A DNA stretch of 30,962 nt from an uncultured Porphyromonadaceae bacterium (GCA_947174735.1 CAMWKC010000001.1:1-30962), one strand, 5' to 3'. Numbered from the stretch's first letter, positions 15,396 to 24,376 are shown. Numbers and translations are program-made. The notes: generated by a model from the letters alone, not told the origin.

Positions 15396-16247
15396 TTATT
15401 TCTCAGCTGCAGGGGCAGATGTGGTTGTTTCGGCAGAAGATGTTTCGGTTTCTTCTGGCGATACAAGGACTTTGTCGAGTTCGGGCACAGGTGCCTCGGT
15501 TGTGACAGGTGTGGAGAGAGTAGGATTCATACGTGTCCAGATGCTGTCAGGAATACAGCGCCATGCGTCAGCAAGTAGAGTCCATCGCCAGTTAAGGTAA
15601 GTAACACGTTTACGGCGTACAATGGCTTTGATAATCTGTGGTACGACTTCAGCCACGGTCATCTCCATAGGATAGGATTGGTCCGGATTAAGCAGAGGAG
15701 TCTTGACCCAGCCCGGACGTATGTCGGTAAAGACGATACCGGCATTTTGGTCGTTTGAGAGCTGTTCGAGAGCCACCATATATGTCTGGTCAAAACGTTT
15801 TGAGGCACTGTAAGCAGCTAAATGTCCTATACCGTTTGTACCGGCTACAGAAGTTATAGCTGCTATCTGACCGGCCTTGTCGTGAGAGCGGAACCAGTTG
15901 TAGGCAGCACTGAGCATACGGGCAAAACCTTCGGCATTGGTACGTACTATTTCAGCCTCATTCTCAGGATCAAGTTCCTGCTCGTTGAGATTAGCTATAC
16001 CGGCAGCATGGAAGTATATGTCCATACCGCCAACTTTATCTATAAGTTCACTGAGCAATTTGCCGGCACCGTGGTGGGTGACGTCAATGCTCATATACTC
16101 TATTTTGTCAGGGTAGAGTTTTTTGAGTGCTTCGAGAGCTTTAGTGTGGCGTGCGGCCAGACCTACAGGTACACCACGGCTTGCGAGAGCCTCGGCCACA
16201 CCTAAGCCGAGACCGGACGAGGCACCTACGATGATGACCCGTTTCAT
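15396..16247 (-). CDS. Short-chain dehydrogenase/reductase (SDR) family oxidoreductase
   Basis: An NAD(P)-dependent oxidoreductase of 284 aa from the chosen start. The nucleotide-binding motif is at the very N-terminus (MKRVIIVGASSGLGLG), HAAG follows about 80 residues later, and the catalytic pair YSASK is preceded by a serine in ITSVAG. The substrate cannot be told. The last 35 or so residues are low-complexity (Pro, Glu, Thr, Ser, Ala), unusual for an SDR and probably disordered. The frame is open to 16367, but the extra N-terminal residues are not part of the fold. ATG at 16245-16247 places the glycine motif where homologs have it; ATG at 16263-16265 is the alternative. The gene lies after the transporter gene on the same strand with a hairpin between. 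Confidence 0.85.
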   Translation of the reverse strand: MKRVIIVGASSGLGLGVAEALASRGVPVGLAARHTKALEALKKLYPDKIEYMSIDVTHHGAGKLLSELIDKVGGMDIYFHAAGIANLNEQELDPENEAEIVRTNAEGFARMLSAAYNWFRSHDKAGQIAAITSVAGTNGIGHLAAYSASKRFDQTYMVALEQLSNDQNAGIVFTDIRPGWVKTPLLNPDQSYPMEMTVAEVVPQIIKAIVRRKRVTYLNWRWTLLADAWRCIPDSIWTRMNPTLSTPVTTEAPVPELDKVLVSPEETETSSAETTTSAPAAEK

Positions 16248-16335
16248 GTTCTTTTCGTTTGTCATAGCAGAGCAGTTTTTATAAACGGTCTCCCGCTCCG
16301 GCCTGTTACGGAAGAAAACGGGGGATACTAATATA

Positions 16336-16359
16336 ATTAACACCGCGTCAGGTGTTAAT
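16336..16359 (-). terminator. Hairpin after the MFS transporter gene
   Basis: ATTAACACC at 16336-16344 pairs with GGTGTTAAT at 16351-16359, with a 6-base loop. It lies about 30 bases past the transporter stop on the minus strand and is followed by TATATTAGTA. It shares its TAACACC/GGTGTTA stem with the hairpin at 2183-2202. An operator role for the SDR gene is possible but less likely. Confidence 0.5.
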
Positions 16360-16387
16360 GTTGACACTGGATAATAATTGCATAAGG

Positions 16388-17596
16388 TCAGGGCTGATTC
16401 GGATCAGGAGGTAACTCGCGTGATGCATGGGCAAATACCAAAACCATAACGGCAAGTACCACAACAGCTATACCGAGAGAGTGCATGACATTGCCTAAAC
16501 CGACTAACGGGCTGACAATAGCGCCGAAGATATATCCTGACAATCCGATGAGAGCTGAAGCATCACCGGCGTGGTCACGGCCTTCATTCATTGATAGGGT
16601 GTTACCTACTGTGAATAGCATACCCAGACACACGAGCATTGGAAGATTGAGAAGCTCGTAGACCCAGAAGTTATCGGTTGTGAAATAACATATAAGTTGC
16701 GTTACGGCTACACATATCAAAGCACGGCCTCCGAAGACAGCAGCGCGTTTAAGGTATTTGAATTTCAGGGCTGTCATTGCTCCGCCCGCTACGAAAAGGG
16801 CATTGACCCCCATAATGATACCGAATACAAGCTGTGAGTAACCGAAATGTGTCTGAACTATAAAAGGTGCAGCCGAGATATAAGCGAACAGTACGCCTAA
16901 GGCTGTACCTTTAAGCATAACGTGTATAACAAACTTATGGTTACGGCAGAGGGACACGTAATTGACGAAGGCGGTCCCGAACCGGCCTGTGACACGTCGT
17001 GCTTTCGGCAGAGACTCTTTGAGGGCCGGTGATAGTAGCAGTAACAAAGTACTGAAGCCGAACAGAATCCAGAAGATACCGTGCCAACCTACCGAACGGG
17101 CTACCAGACCGCCTATGACGGGTGCCGAAGCCGGTGCGAAACCGTTGATAGCCCCTATAAGTGCCATAACTTTAGCTAACTGGCGTCCTGCATAGAGGTC
17201 AGCGGGTATAGTACGGGCAAGAAAATAGCCGCCGGAAGCACCGAGACCCTGTATGAGACGCCACCATAGGAAGGCATGAATTGTAGGTGAGTAGACACTG
17301 GCTGCCGCACCTATACAAAATACTATAAGTGTAGAAACAAGTATTGGCTTACGACCGAAGCGGTCACTAAGCGGCCCTAATATGATTTCACCTACGCCGA
17401 GGCCTACCATACCCATGGTAAGGCCTAACTGCACAGTGGAAATGGAGCAGCCAAAGCTTTTCATCATTTCAGGCAGCGTAGGGAGATACATGTCGTTGAC
17501 GAAAGAGCCGAAAGCGCTGAGAAGAGCCAGATAGATAACAAGAAAGATGAAGTAACTGCCGGCAGGAAGCTGGCGAGTAGAAGCAGGAGCTGGCAT
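16388..17596 (-). CDS. MFS transporter, Bcr/CflA drug-resistance type
   Basis: An inner-membrane proton-driven exporter of 402 aa with about 12 helices. Features of the DHA1/Bcr group are the first helix ending in DMYLPTLPEM, the loop 2-3 motif GPLSDRFGRKPIL and the helix 4-5 stretch RLIQGLGASGGYFLARTIPADLY. The helix 5 PASAPVIGGL segment and the WHGIFWILFG helix 6 are also present. Members export chloramphenicol, bicyclomycin or sulfonamides, but the substrate here is unknown. The frame extends to a GTG at 17644. I prefer ATG 17594-17596 because the first 16 residues of the longer form are partly encoded by a small palindrome (17625-17640, GCGAGCT-GA-AGCTCGC) and are not family-like. Confidence 0.9.
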   Translation of the reverse strand: MPAPASTRQLPAGSYFIFLVIYLALLSAFGSFVNDMYLPTLPEMMKSFGCSISTVQLGLTMGMVGLGVGEIILGPLSDRFGRKPILVSTLIVFCIGAAASVYSPTIHAFLWWRLIQGLGASGGYFLARTIPADLYAGRQLAKVMALIGAINGFAPASAPVIGGLVARSVGWHGIFWILFGFSTLLLLLSPALKESLPKARRVTGRFGTAFVNYVSLCRNHKFVIHVMLKGTALGVLFAYISAAPFIVQTHFGYSQLVFGIIMGVNALFVAGGAMTALKFKYLKRAAVFGGRALICVAVTQLICYFTTDNFWVYELLNLPMLVCLGMLFTVGNTLSMNEGRDHAGDASALIGLSGYIFGAIVSPLVGLGNVMHSLGIAVVVLAVMVLVFAHASRELPPDPNQP

Positions 17597-17709
17597 AGAG
17601 TAAGGATTGTGGAAGTTATTGGAAGCGAGCTGAAGCTCGCACACAGAACCAGGAGGTACGCTTGGAGGGGCCTCTGGACACGTGTTACGGGCTAAGACAG
17701 GAGAAGTTT

Positions 17710-17753
17710 ATAAGACTTATAGGACTTATAAAACTTATAAGATTTATAAAATT
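17710..17753. repeat. 9-bp tandem repeat, about 4.9 copies (ATAAGACTT type)
   Basis: Successive units start at 17710, 17719, 17728, 17737 and 17746: ATAAGACTT, ATAGGACTT, ATAAAACTT, ATAAGATTT, ATAAAATT. It lies between the end of the response regulator gene and the transporter gene, both on the minus strand. Copy number may vary. A/T-rich 9-bp repeats of this kind occur in other Bacteroidales intergenic regions. Confidence 0.85.
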
Positions 17754-17776
17754 AACAGCCGACTAAGGCGTAGTGT

Positions 17777-18526
17777 TCAGACAGGCCGGAGGCGGGAGAG
17801 GAACTCTTCACGACGAGTATCAGAGACGGGAATATAGGTTTTCCCGAAGACTATACGGCTGCGTTCCACGACTTCTATACGAGCAAGGTTGACTATATAG
17901 GAGCGATGTACACGCATAAAACGGTCGGCCGGCAAGCGAGCTTCAAGATCACTCAGAGTCATCAGACTGCTTACCGGCTCGCCTTCGCTGCGGAAGAATA
18001 TAACACGGTCTTTACGTACTTCGACATAGAGAATTGTATCAAGACGTATCTGTATTAATCGGTAATCAGCCCGGATTGTCAGCAGGCCGTCGGAGGTTGT
18101 CTGTGACGCAGATGAAGAGGGGGAAGAGCAGCCAGAGATATGGTTTTCGTAGGCGTCATACATACGCTTCCAGTCGAGGGCCTTGCTGACAGCACGCAGA
18201 AATTCCGGGTAACTTACCGGTTTGAGAAGATAGTCGAGGGCATTGACACGAAAACCTTGCAGTGCATATTGTTCGTAAGCCGTAACATATATGATACGAC
18301 AGGAAGGAGGTACTATCGCTGCAAACTCAATACCGTTAAGCATCGGCATGTCGATATCAAGAAGAATAAGATCAGCCTTACCGCCGGTAACGGCTCTAAC
18401 GGCTTCGGCAGCTGACTCGTAGTCGCCGCTCAAGTTCAGAGCCGGTGTACGTGATACATAGCTTTTCAGCAGTTCGCGTGCAAGAGGTTCATCATCGATT
18501 ATTATACAGTTAAGGGTAGTGTCCAT
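17777..18526 (-). CDS. LytTR family response regulator
   Basis: A 249-aa two-component regulator. The receiver domain (about 1-125) has the acidic pair D11-D12, the phosphoacceptor D57 in LILLDIDMP, a conserved Thr in YVTAYEQYAL and the Lys in YLLKPV. A Ser-rich linker (about 133-147, GCSSPSSSASQTTS) leads to a LytTR DNA-binding domain (about 150-249) with the typical ADRFMRVHRSYIVNL segment. It is last in the operon, 19 bases after the histidine kinase gene, and is presumably phosphorylated by that kinase. By position it probably regulates the efflux operon itself. LytTR proteins bind paired short direct repeats; a candidate pair is at 24428-24456. Confidence 0.93.
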   Translation of the reverse strand: MDTTLNCIIIDDEPLARELLKSYVSRTPALNLSGDYESAAEAVRAVTGGKADLILLDIDMPMLNGIEFAAIVPPSCRIIYVTAYEQYALQGFRVNALDYLLKPVSYPEFLRAVSKALDWKRMYDAYENHISGCSSPSSSASQTTSDGLLTIRADYRLIQIRLDTILYVEVRKDRVIFFRSEGEPVSSLMTLSDLEARLPADRFMRVHRSYIVNLARIEVVERSRIVFGKTYIPVSDTRREEFLSRLRPV

Positions 18527-18545
18527 GATGGTTAGGTTGTTGGTT

Positions 18546-19751
18546 TCAGGGAATCAGTGCAGAAGTAGCTATACGTAGTCTGGCATGGTAAACAGACCCT
18601 TCGCGTCCTGTCGTCAGATTGAAGGAACCAGGATAGAGTAGATTGAGCTGACGACGTATATTTGTAAGGCCTATGCCGGGTGAAATAGTGGTGTGGGAAT
18701 TATGAGAGATGTTGGAAAGATTATTGGAATCGTGAGAGAGATGAGGATTATATTCAGTTGGTGAAGATGTGGATGTAGTGGAAGAAATGGGAGCACAGGT
18801 GTTGGAAAGATTACAGCTGAGCCAGGTGTCATCGGCAGTGACAGTTATGTCGATAAATCCTTTCGGACCCTCGGGCGCCGAGTGTTTGAAAGCATTTTCA
18901 ACAAGGGTAAGCAGTAACATGGGTGCTATAACAGGAGTACCTGTGCAGCGTATATCGATATTACATGTCAGAGTCATAGAAGAGCGTAGTCGCAGACGCA
19001 TCAGGGCTACGTAGTCAGAAATAAAACGTAGTTCTTTTTCGAGTGGTACTGATGGTGCCGAGGCATCGTATATCATAAAACGTAACATGCTACTGAGGTC
19101 GTGCAGAGCTGCCTGAGCATTGTCAGGCGAGATTGCTATGAGGGCGTATATATTGTTGAGTGAGTTAAAAAGAAAGTGCGGATTGAGCTGTGCACGCAGA
19201 CTACGCAGTTCGAGACGTCGGCGTTCGGCATCAAGTTCGAGACGCCGGCGACGTATCAGGTCACGTTCACGGGTGAGACGCATAGCGTAAGCAAGCGCAG
19301 CCGAGAGTATCATCATTATACCGTCTCGCAACACAAATCGCAGGTATCCTATAAAATGCTGCCCGGATGACTCTATGCGCTGTCCGTGACGCGGTGGATG
19401 CGGTATACCTCCGTGAGTTTCAAACCATGCTGGTACTGAGAGACATATTATTAGTATAAGTGCAGTGTTAATAATGAAGTACATGGCTTTACGTTCGTCA
19501 CGGAACAGCATCCGAGGTACGAGCCAGAAATAGTTAAGACACAATACCGCAGTGTAAGCGGTAGCCATGATGATTCCTATGATTATCAGTTCATGCGGTT
19601 GTGGAACCTGACTGAAGAGGGTAAGTACCGACGGCAAGTAAAACAGTGTAAATGCTGTCAGGACTACCAAGGCAGTAGCTGCAAGGTCACCACGTCCGCT
19701 GCCTGAGGCAGCCTCCGTGACGACTGTCGCGGCAACACACTTTTCACTCAT
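18546..19751 (-). CDS. LytS/YehU-type sensor histidine kinase with low-complexity insert
   Basis: A 401-aa membrane sensor kinase. Four helices are predicted in the first 158 residues (about 25-47, 54-78, 89-108, 136-157) with little extracytoplasmic sequence. A basic helix (160-185) follows. The His_kinase domain has the phosphoacceptor H192 in QLNPHFLFNSLNN, and the ATPase part has the N-box VENAFKHS (N286) and the G-box GIGLTNIRRQL (359-369). Between N-box and G-box lies a Ser/Thr/Asn/His-rich stretch (about 318-356) where relatives have a short loop. The start overlaps the permease stop by 8 bases. It likely senses a membrane-level stimulus, perhaps the pump substrate. Confidence 0.92.
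   Translation of the reverse strand: MSEKCVAATVVTEAASGSGRGDLAATALVVLTAFTLFYLPSVLTLFSQVPQPHELIIIGIIMATAYTAVLCLNYFWLVPRMLFRDERKAMYFIINTALILIICLSVPAWFETHGGIPHPPRHGQRIESSGQHFIGYLRFVLRDGIMMILSAALAYAMRLTRERDLIRRRRLELDAERRRLELRSLRAQLNPHFLFNSLNNIYALIAISPDNAQAALHDLSSMLRFMIYDASAPSVPLEKELRFISDYVALMRLRLRSSMTLTCNIDIRCTGTPVIAPMLLLTLVENAFKHSAPEGPKGFIDITVTADDTWLSCNLSNTCAPISSTTSTSSPTEYNPHLSHDSNNLSNISHNSHTTISPGIGLTNIRRQLNLLYPGSFNLTTGREGSVYHARLRIATSALIP
18711..18813. repeat. 13-bp direct repeats bounding a 30-codon segment in the kinase gene
   Basis: GTTGGAAAGATTA occurs at 18711-18723 and again at 18801-18813, exactly 90 bases apart and in the same frame. Both copies encode NLSN (residues 314-317 and 344-347). 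Recombination between them would remove 30 codons without a frameshift. Confidence 0.9.
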
Positions 19752-20964
19752 ATCTTATAGCCTCGATGGGATCAAGATTAGATGCTTTGGCAGCAGGATA
19801 AAAACCAAAGATAACACCGATAACTGTACAGACTACGAAAGACAGAACCACAGAACTCGGATCTATCTGTACCGGCCAGTGTGCAATTATTTTTATTGTC
19901 CATGTGGCTAAAGCACCGAGCAAGATACCTAAAATACCTCCAGTCACTGATATTATGATAGCCTCGATTAGAAACTGTGTCATTATATCGCGGCCGGTAG
20001 CACCGATACTCATACGCAGACCTATCTCACGGGTACGTTCGGTAACGCTCACAATCATAATGTTCATTATACCTATGCCACCCACAAGCAGCGATATGCC
20101 GGCTACGGCAGCAAGCAGTACGGTCATCATCGAGGATGTGGAACTTATCATCTCGGCGAGTTCCTGCATGGAGCGGATTGTAAAATTATCGTCTTGACCG
20201 TCACGTAGCTTATGCTGGGTACGTAGAATATCAGTAAGTTCAGCTATTGTTTCTTCGGTACGTGTCTCATCAATAGCTGAAGCTTGCAGGCCCTGTAGAT
20301 AATCGACGGCGAGCATACGCTTCATCACAGTAGTATAAGGTACCAGTGCCATATCATCCTGATCCTGACCCATAGTATTGTAGCCTTTCTCATCGAGCAC
20401 ACCGATTACGGTCAGTGGAATCGAACCAAAACGGACTACTTTACCTATAGGATCGGTACCATCGGGGAAAAGGTTATCGACAAGAGTCTTGCCGAGTACG
20501 CACACTTTAGCGGCAGTTTTTACGTCGGCTTCAGTAAACATTTCACCTTCAGCTACCTTGCGCTGGCGTATATCAAGATATTGAGTATTAACTCCCTGGG
20601 CCTGCGAAGGATAGTTGTTGTTTGCATTGACCCATTGCCCTGATGAGGATACCATAGGTGATATATGTGCTATGGTAGTAGCTTGATTGACTATAGCCTC
20701 GTAGTCAGCCGGTTTAAGAGTCTGCATGTCGTCACTGCTCTGCCTTACTCCACCACGGCGTTCTGCCCCGGGCATGATCATTATCATGTTGCTACCCATT
20801 TCAGAAATCTGAGCTTTTATAGAGTTTTTAGATCCCTGGCCTATGGCAAGCATAGCGATTACAGCTCCCACACCGATGATGACACCCAACATGGTGAGGA
20901 AACAACGCATTTTATTGTTGCTCAATGCCTTTATGGCAATCTTAAATAAATTCTGGATATTCAT
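19744..20964 (-). CDS. MacB-like ABC transporter permease
   Basis: A 406-aa permease of the MacB/LolC mechanotransmission type. It has one N-terminal helix (about 20-45, in MRCFLTMLGVIIGVGAVIAM) followed by a periplasmic domain (about 46-275). Three C-terminal helices then cover about 283-400, with GGIGIMNIMIVSVTERTREIG after the second helix. This is the permease half that E. coli MacB carries fused to its ATPase; here the ATPase is a separate gene 18 bases upstream. It would couple ATP hydrolysis to opening the TolC-like channel through the MacA-like adaptor. It ends at SNLDPIEAIRYE, the usual C-terminus of this family. Its stop codon lies inside the first codons of the kinase gene. Confidence 0.94.
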   Translation of the reverse strand: MNIQNLFKIAIKALSNNKMRCFLTMLGVIIGVGAVIAMLAIGQGSKNSIKAQISEMGSNMIMIMPGAERRGGVRQSSDDMQTLKPADYEAIVNQATTIAHISPMVSSSGQWVNANNNYPSQAQGVNTQYLDIRQRKVAEGEMFTEADVKTAAKVCVLGKTLVDNLFPDGTDPIGKVVRFGSIPLTVIGVLDEKGYNTMGQDQDDMALVPYTTVMKRMLAVDYLQGLQASAIDETRTEETIAELTDILRTQHKLRDGQDDNFTIRSMQELAEMISSTSSMMTVLLAAVAGISLLVGGIGIMNIMIVSVTERTREIGLRMSIGATGRDIMTQFLIEAIIISVTGGILGILLGALATWTIKIIAHWPVQIDPSSVVLSFVVCTVIGVIFGFYPAAKASNLDPIEAIRYE

Positions 20965-20982
20965 TATTTTGGTAAGGCATTG

Positions 20983-21726
20983 TTAGTCAGACTCTACCGG
21001 AAGACTGCGGTAGACTTCCTCTGCTGACTGTATGTCATTGTTATACTCATCGCTGACTATACGGCCGTCACGCAAAGTAATGTTACGCGATGAATAGAGT
21101 GCAAGTTCTGGATTATGCGTCACGAAAATAATGGTCTTACCCTCGCGATGCAGACGTTGAAAAAGAGTCAAAATTGAGAAGGATGTGCGTGTGTCAAGAT
21201 TACCGGTCGCTTCATCAGCAAGAATTATAACCGGATTATTGACCAGAGCACGAGCTATGGCTACACGCTGTTGCTGGCCACCCGACATCTGATTACTCTT
21301 GTGGTAAAGACGCTCGCCAAGGCCCACTTCACGTAGACAACGCTCGGCACGTTCGGCACGCTCGCGGGCACTGACGGACGAATTATAGATAAGTGGGAGC
21401 TCAACATTCTCAAGGGCTGTTGTCTTTGGCAGGAGGTTGTAGTTTTGGAATATGAATCCTATCTTGCGGTTACGTATCCGCGCACGCTCGTTCTTTCCCA
21501 TACCGCGTACAGCTATACCATCGAGGTAGTACTGGCCCGAGGTCGGTGTATCAAGACAGCCCAAAGTATTAAGCAGTGTTGACTTACCTGAGCCTGAAGT
21601 ACCCATTATAGTCACGAACTCACCTTCGAAGATAGTGAACGAAACTCCGCGCAGAGCTTTAACAGTCTCGTCGCCTACTTTGAAATAGCGCTTCAGATTT
21701 TCTATCTTGATTATCTCTTTTGACAT
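20983..21726 (-). CDS. ABC transporter ATPase (MacB/LolD type)
   Basis: A 247-aa ATP-binding subunit with every motif in place: Walker [10 protein letters not shown] (42-50), Q-loop Q94 in [10 protein letters not shown], signature MSGGQ (147-151), Walker B VIILADE (166-172) with the following ATGNLD D-loop, and the switch H204 in FVTHNPE. The sequence is of the MacB/LolD/FtsE group, which power mechanotransmission pumps or lipoprotein extraction. Its place between the adaptor and the permease gene makes a MacAB-type exporter the best reading. Gaps are 14 bases to the adaptor gene and 18 to the permease gene. Confidence 0.95.
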   Translation of the reverse strand: MSKEIIKIENLKRYFKVGDETVKALRGVSFTIFEGEFVTIMGTSGSGKSTLLNTLGCLDTPTSGQYYLDGIAVRGMGKNERARIRNRKIGFIFQNYNLLPKTTALENVELPLIYNSSVSARERAERAERCLREVGLGERLYHKSNQMSGGQQQRVAIARALVNNPVIILADEATGNLDTRTSFSILTLFQRLHREGKTIIFVTHNPELALYSSRNITLRDGRIVSDEYNNDIQSAEEVYRSLPVESD

Positions 21727-21740
21727 GTAGTAATCTGTGC

Positions 21741-22904
21741 TTACTTCTTATTATTGCGAGCTCCCGGCGGCTTAGGCATAAAAGGGTTTTCCTCACCTTG
21801 TTTGCCTTGTGTCTTACCAGATGAAACTTCTTCATACTGCAGAGCTACTTTGTCGCCGGCTTTTAGCCCGGAGGTTATCTGTTGGTAGATGCTGTTGGCG
21901 ACTCCTAAATCCACAGCTGTCTGTACGAGACGGTTGTCACGTTCTACCCACACCGAGTGTTTTACATCGGTGTTGAGAGGTGAGGGTTTCGGCAGACTGC
22001 TGTCTTGCTCGTCTTCCATAGGTATGAATTTGAGTGCTTTCAGAGGCACTGCAATGACATCGTCGAGTTCAACAGTGTAGATAGATAGATTGGCTGTCAT
22101 ACCCGGTAGCAGCTTACGATCAGGATTTGGTGCCTGTACTATGACTTCATAAGTGACGACATTATTGGTTGTAGTGGGATTAATACGTACCTGAGTGACA
22201 CTACCTGTAAAAGTATCGTCGGGATAAGCATCAACTGTAAAAGTGACATGCTGCCCTACCTTCACCTGACCTATATCGGCTTCGTCAACATCTCCTACTA
22301 CCTGCATATTGTCAAGATCAGCTATGACATAGAGATTAGCTACGTTCATACTTGAAACTACAGTCTGGCCTACTTCGACTTCACGTGACACTACGATACC
22401 GTCTATAGGTGAGTAGATTTCGGCATAATTTAGATTTTTGGCGGCGCGCACACGATCGGCTTGTGTCTTTTCATAACTGAGCCGGGCTACTTCATAGTCC
22501 TTCTGGGAAGTCTGAAATTCATAGTCAGAGATAAGCTGTTCGTCATGCAGAGCTTTATCGCGTTCGAAATTTTTACGTGCGTATTCGTACGTTGCCTTGG
22601 CTGAAGCCATTGAAGCATCAGCACTCTTGAGCTCGCTATCAAGTAGAGTTTTCTCGATTTCGGCCAGCAACTGACCTTTAGTTACATGGTCATTGTAATC
22701 TACATACAGTTTGTCGATAATGCCTGTAACCTGTGTACCGACATCTACCGAAGTCACCGACTCCATGGTGCCGGTGGCAGTAACTATTTCCGACATGGAG
22801 GTTGGAGCTACAGTATAAGTCTCCAATTCCATGCGGCTCTTTTCTGAGCATGAGGTGACGCCTAAGACGCAGACCGCCACCGTTAAAAGAGTGGAATATC
22901 TCAT
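21741..22904 (-). CDS. MacA-like periplasmic adaptor (membrane fusion) lipoprotein
   Basis: A 387-aa adaptor that bridges the inner-membrane pump and the outer-membrane channel. Residues 1-18 form a lipoprotein signal ending in the lipobox VTSC with Cys19. The first lipoyl half is near 55-85 (VDVGTQVTGIIDKLYVDYNDHVTKGQ). A helical hairpin (about 88-165) follows, then the second lipoyl half (NLNYAEIYSPIDGIVVSREVEVGQTV). The beta-barrel (about 205-285) and the membrane-proximal domain (about 285-360) come last. The C-terminus is basic and Pro-rich (FMPKPPGARNNKK). It lies 23 bases after the TolC-like gene and 14 before the ATPase gene. Confidence 0.94.
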   Translation of the reverse strand: MRYSTLLTVAVCVLGVTSCSEKSRMELETYTVAPTSMSEIVTATGTMESVTSVDVGTQVTGIIDKLYVDYNDHVTKGQLLAEIEKTLLDSELKSADASMASAKATYEYARKNFERDKALHDEQLISDYEFQTSQKDYEVARLSYEKTQADRVRAAKNLNYAEIYSPIDGIVVSREVEVGQTVVSSMNVANLYVIADLDNMQVVGDVDEADIGQVKVGQHVTFTVDAYPDDTFTGSVTQVRINPTTTNNVVTYEVIVQAPNPDRKLLPGMTANLSIYTVELDDVIAVPLKALKFIPMEDEQDSSLPKPSPLNTDVKHSVWVERDNRLVQTAVDLGVANSIYQQITSGLKAGDKVALQYEEVSSGKTQGKQGEENPFMPKPPGARNNKK

Positions 22905-22927
22905 TGTTGCAACATGATTTTCGAGGT

Positions 22928-24301
22928 TTAGGGTACAGCAATCTGGCGTGTCGCGTAATAATTTATGGTTTTCTGTGTCAGAATAGCCATGTATTTGCTT
23001 TGCAGCAGTTCGAGACGTGCGTTCAGCAGGTTGTTGTGGGCTGTGAGCAGTTCGAGCGGATTGACAAGACCAAGTTCAAACTGGCGGTTAACAAGATTAT
23101 CAGTAAGAGTCGCAGCCTCAAGGCGTGATACACCTGCTGTGTATCCGGCCCGGGCATTGTCGGCATCAATATAAAGACTTTCTATAGTCTGAGACAAATC
23201 ATTGAGCAGACTGGTGCGGGTAAGGTCATAATCGAGTTCGGCAAGTTTTGCCTTTGCAACAGCACGGCGTGTGGAATTTGCATCGAATATAGGTACATTA
23301 ATACTCAGGCCTATATTTTCGTTAAGATTATGGCCCATCTGCGGTCCCCATGCACGTCCTCCTGAACTGTATGAGGTGCCGATACCACCTGAAAGTGATA
23401 TGGATGGCAGACGTCCGGCCTGGGCTATTCTGACATCGTTAGCATATATATCACGGTTCAGTTCATTGCTACGAAGATTGGGAAGCCATGAGGCGGCTAT
23501 GTCATAGACTGCACCCTTTTCAGGCAATGGCGTAAAAACGTCTTTATCAGCGAATATCGTGAGCACTATCTCCATTTCGGTATCAAGACCTAACTGAAGA
23601 ATCTTTTTCAGAGCCATCTTTGAGGTCTCAAGATTATTGCGTGCCTGTACCAGACTATATGTATCCTGTGCTTTCTGACTCTCTATTTGAGCATAATCTA
23701 CTTTAGATGTACGTCCTGATTCCATTAGTCGGCGTGCCCGTTCGGTTTGTACTGTGCTGACTTCAAGAGTCTTTTCAGCTATGGTTACGGTTTCCATAGC
23801 ATACATAATATTCAGATAAGCCTGTAGTATGCCTAATTCGAGACTCTTGATAATATCTTCTCCTGCAAGCTCCTGTTGGCGTCGCAATATCTTTGATGAT
23901 TCGAGGCGATATTTACGTATATTGCCTTCCCATACTGTCCAACTGGCATTGACCCCGTATTGACTACCATAGATATTTGATTTTGCTCCTTCCGCAGCTG
24001 AGGGAAAATTAGTGTACGATTGTGTTGTAGCGAATCCGACGGTTGGGAGCCACTGGTCTTTGGCTGACGCTATGTCCTGATCAGCCTGAAGTATGTCAAG
24101 CAAAATATGTCGTATATCAGTATTGTTAGCAGTAGCCCAGGCTATACAGTCGTTAAACGACCATATCGCAGGCATCTCCATAGCCGGTGGTGCCGTGACA
24201 TCGGCAGCTGTGAGTCCTGATTCCGGTGCGGCGACACTTATCGGTACAGATAAAGGTGTCACAGGCAGAGTTGTCAGCAGAAATAAATAAAAACTCTTCA
24301 T
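22928..24301 (-). CDS. TolC family outer membrane efflux protein
   Basis: A 457-aa outer-membrane channel, first gene of the six-gene operon. Residues 1-25 look like a signal peptide (FYLFLLTTLPVTPLSVPISVAA). Two outer-membrane-efflux repeats follow, roughly 48-240 and 260-450, with the long Ala/Leu/Glu/Gln-rich helices of the TolC tunnel and the LQAYLNIMYA and GLVNPLELLTAHNNLLNARLELL type segments. There is no lipobox. It should trimerise in the outer membrane and dock on the adaptor encoded next. The start at 24299-24301 is about 75 bases downstream of a good promoter. Confidence 0.93.
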   Translation of the reverse strand: MKSFYLFLLTTLPVTPLSVPISVAAPESGLTAADVTAPPAMEMPAIWSFNDCIAWATANNTDIRHILLDILQADQDIASAKDQWLPTVGFATTQSYTNFPSAAEGAKSNIYGSQYGVNASWTVWEGNIRKYRLESSKILRRQQELAGEDIIKSLELGILQAYLNIMYAMETVTIAEKTLEVSTVQTERARRLMESGRTSKVDYAQIESQKAQDTYSLVQARNNLETSKMALKKILQLGLDTEMEIVLTIFADKDVFTPLPEKGAVYDIAASWLPNLRSNELNRDIYANDVRIAQAGRLPSISLSGGIGTSYSSGGRAWGPQMGHNLNENIGLSINVPIFDANSTRRAVAKAKLAELDYDLTRTSLLNDLSQTIESLYIDADNARAGYTAGVSRLEAATLTDNLVNRQFELGLVNPLELLTAHNNLLNARLELLQSKYMAILTQKTINYYATRQIAVP

Positions 24302-24376
24302 ATCGGTAGAGATAGATACGGCAAAATGAGAAGCCGTAGGTTGACAGAACAGAAGGTCTGTCTGAATTTAATAATA

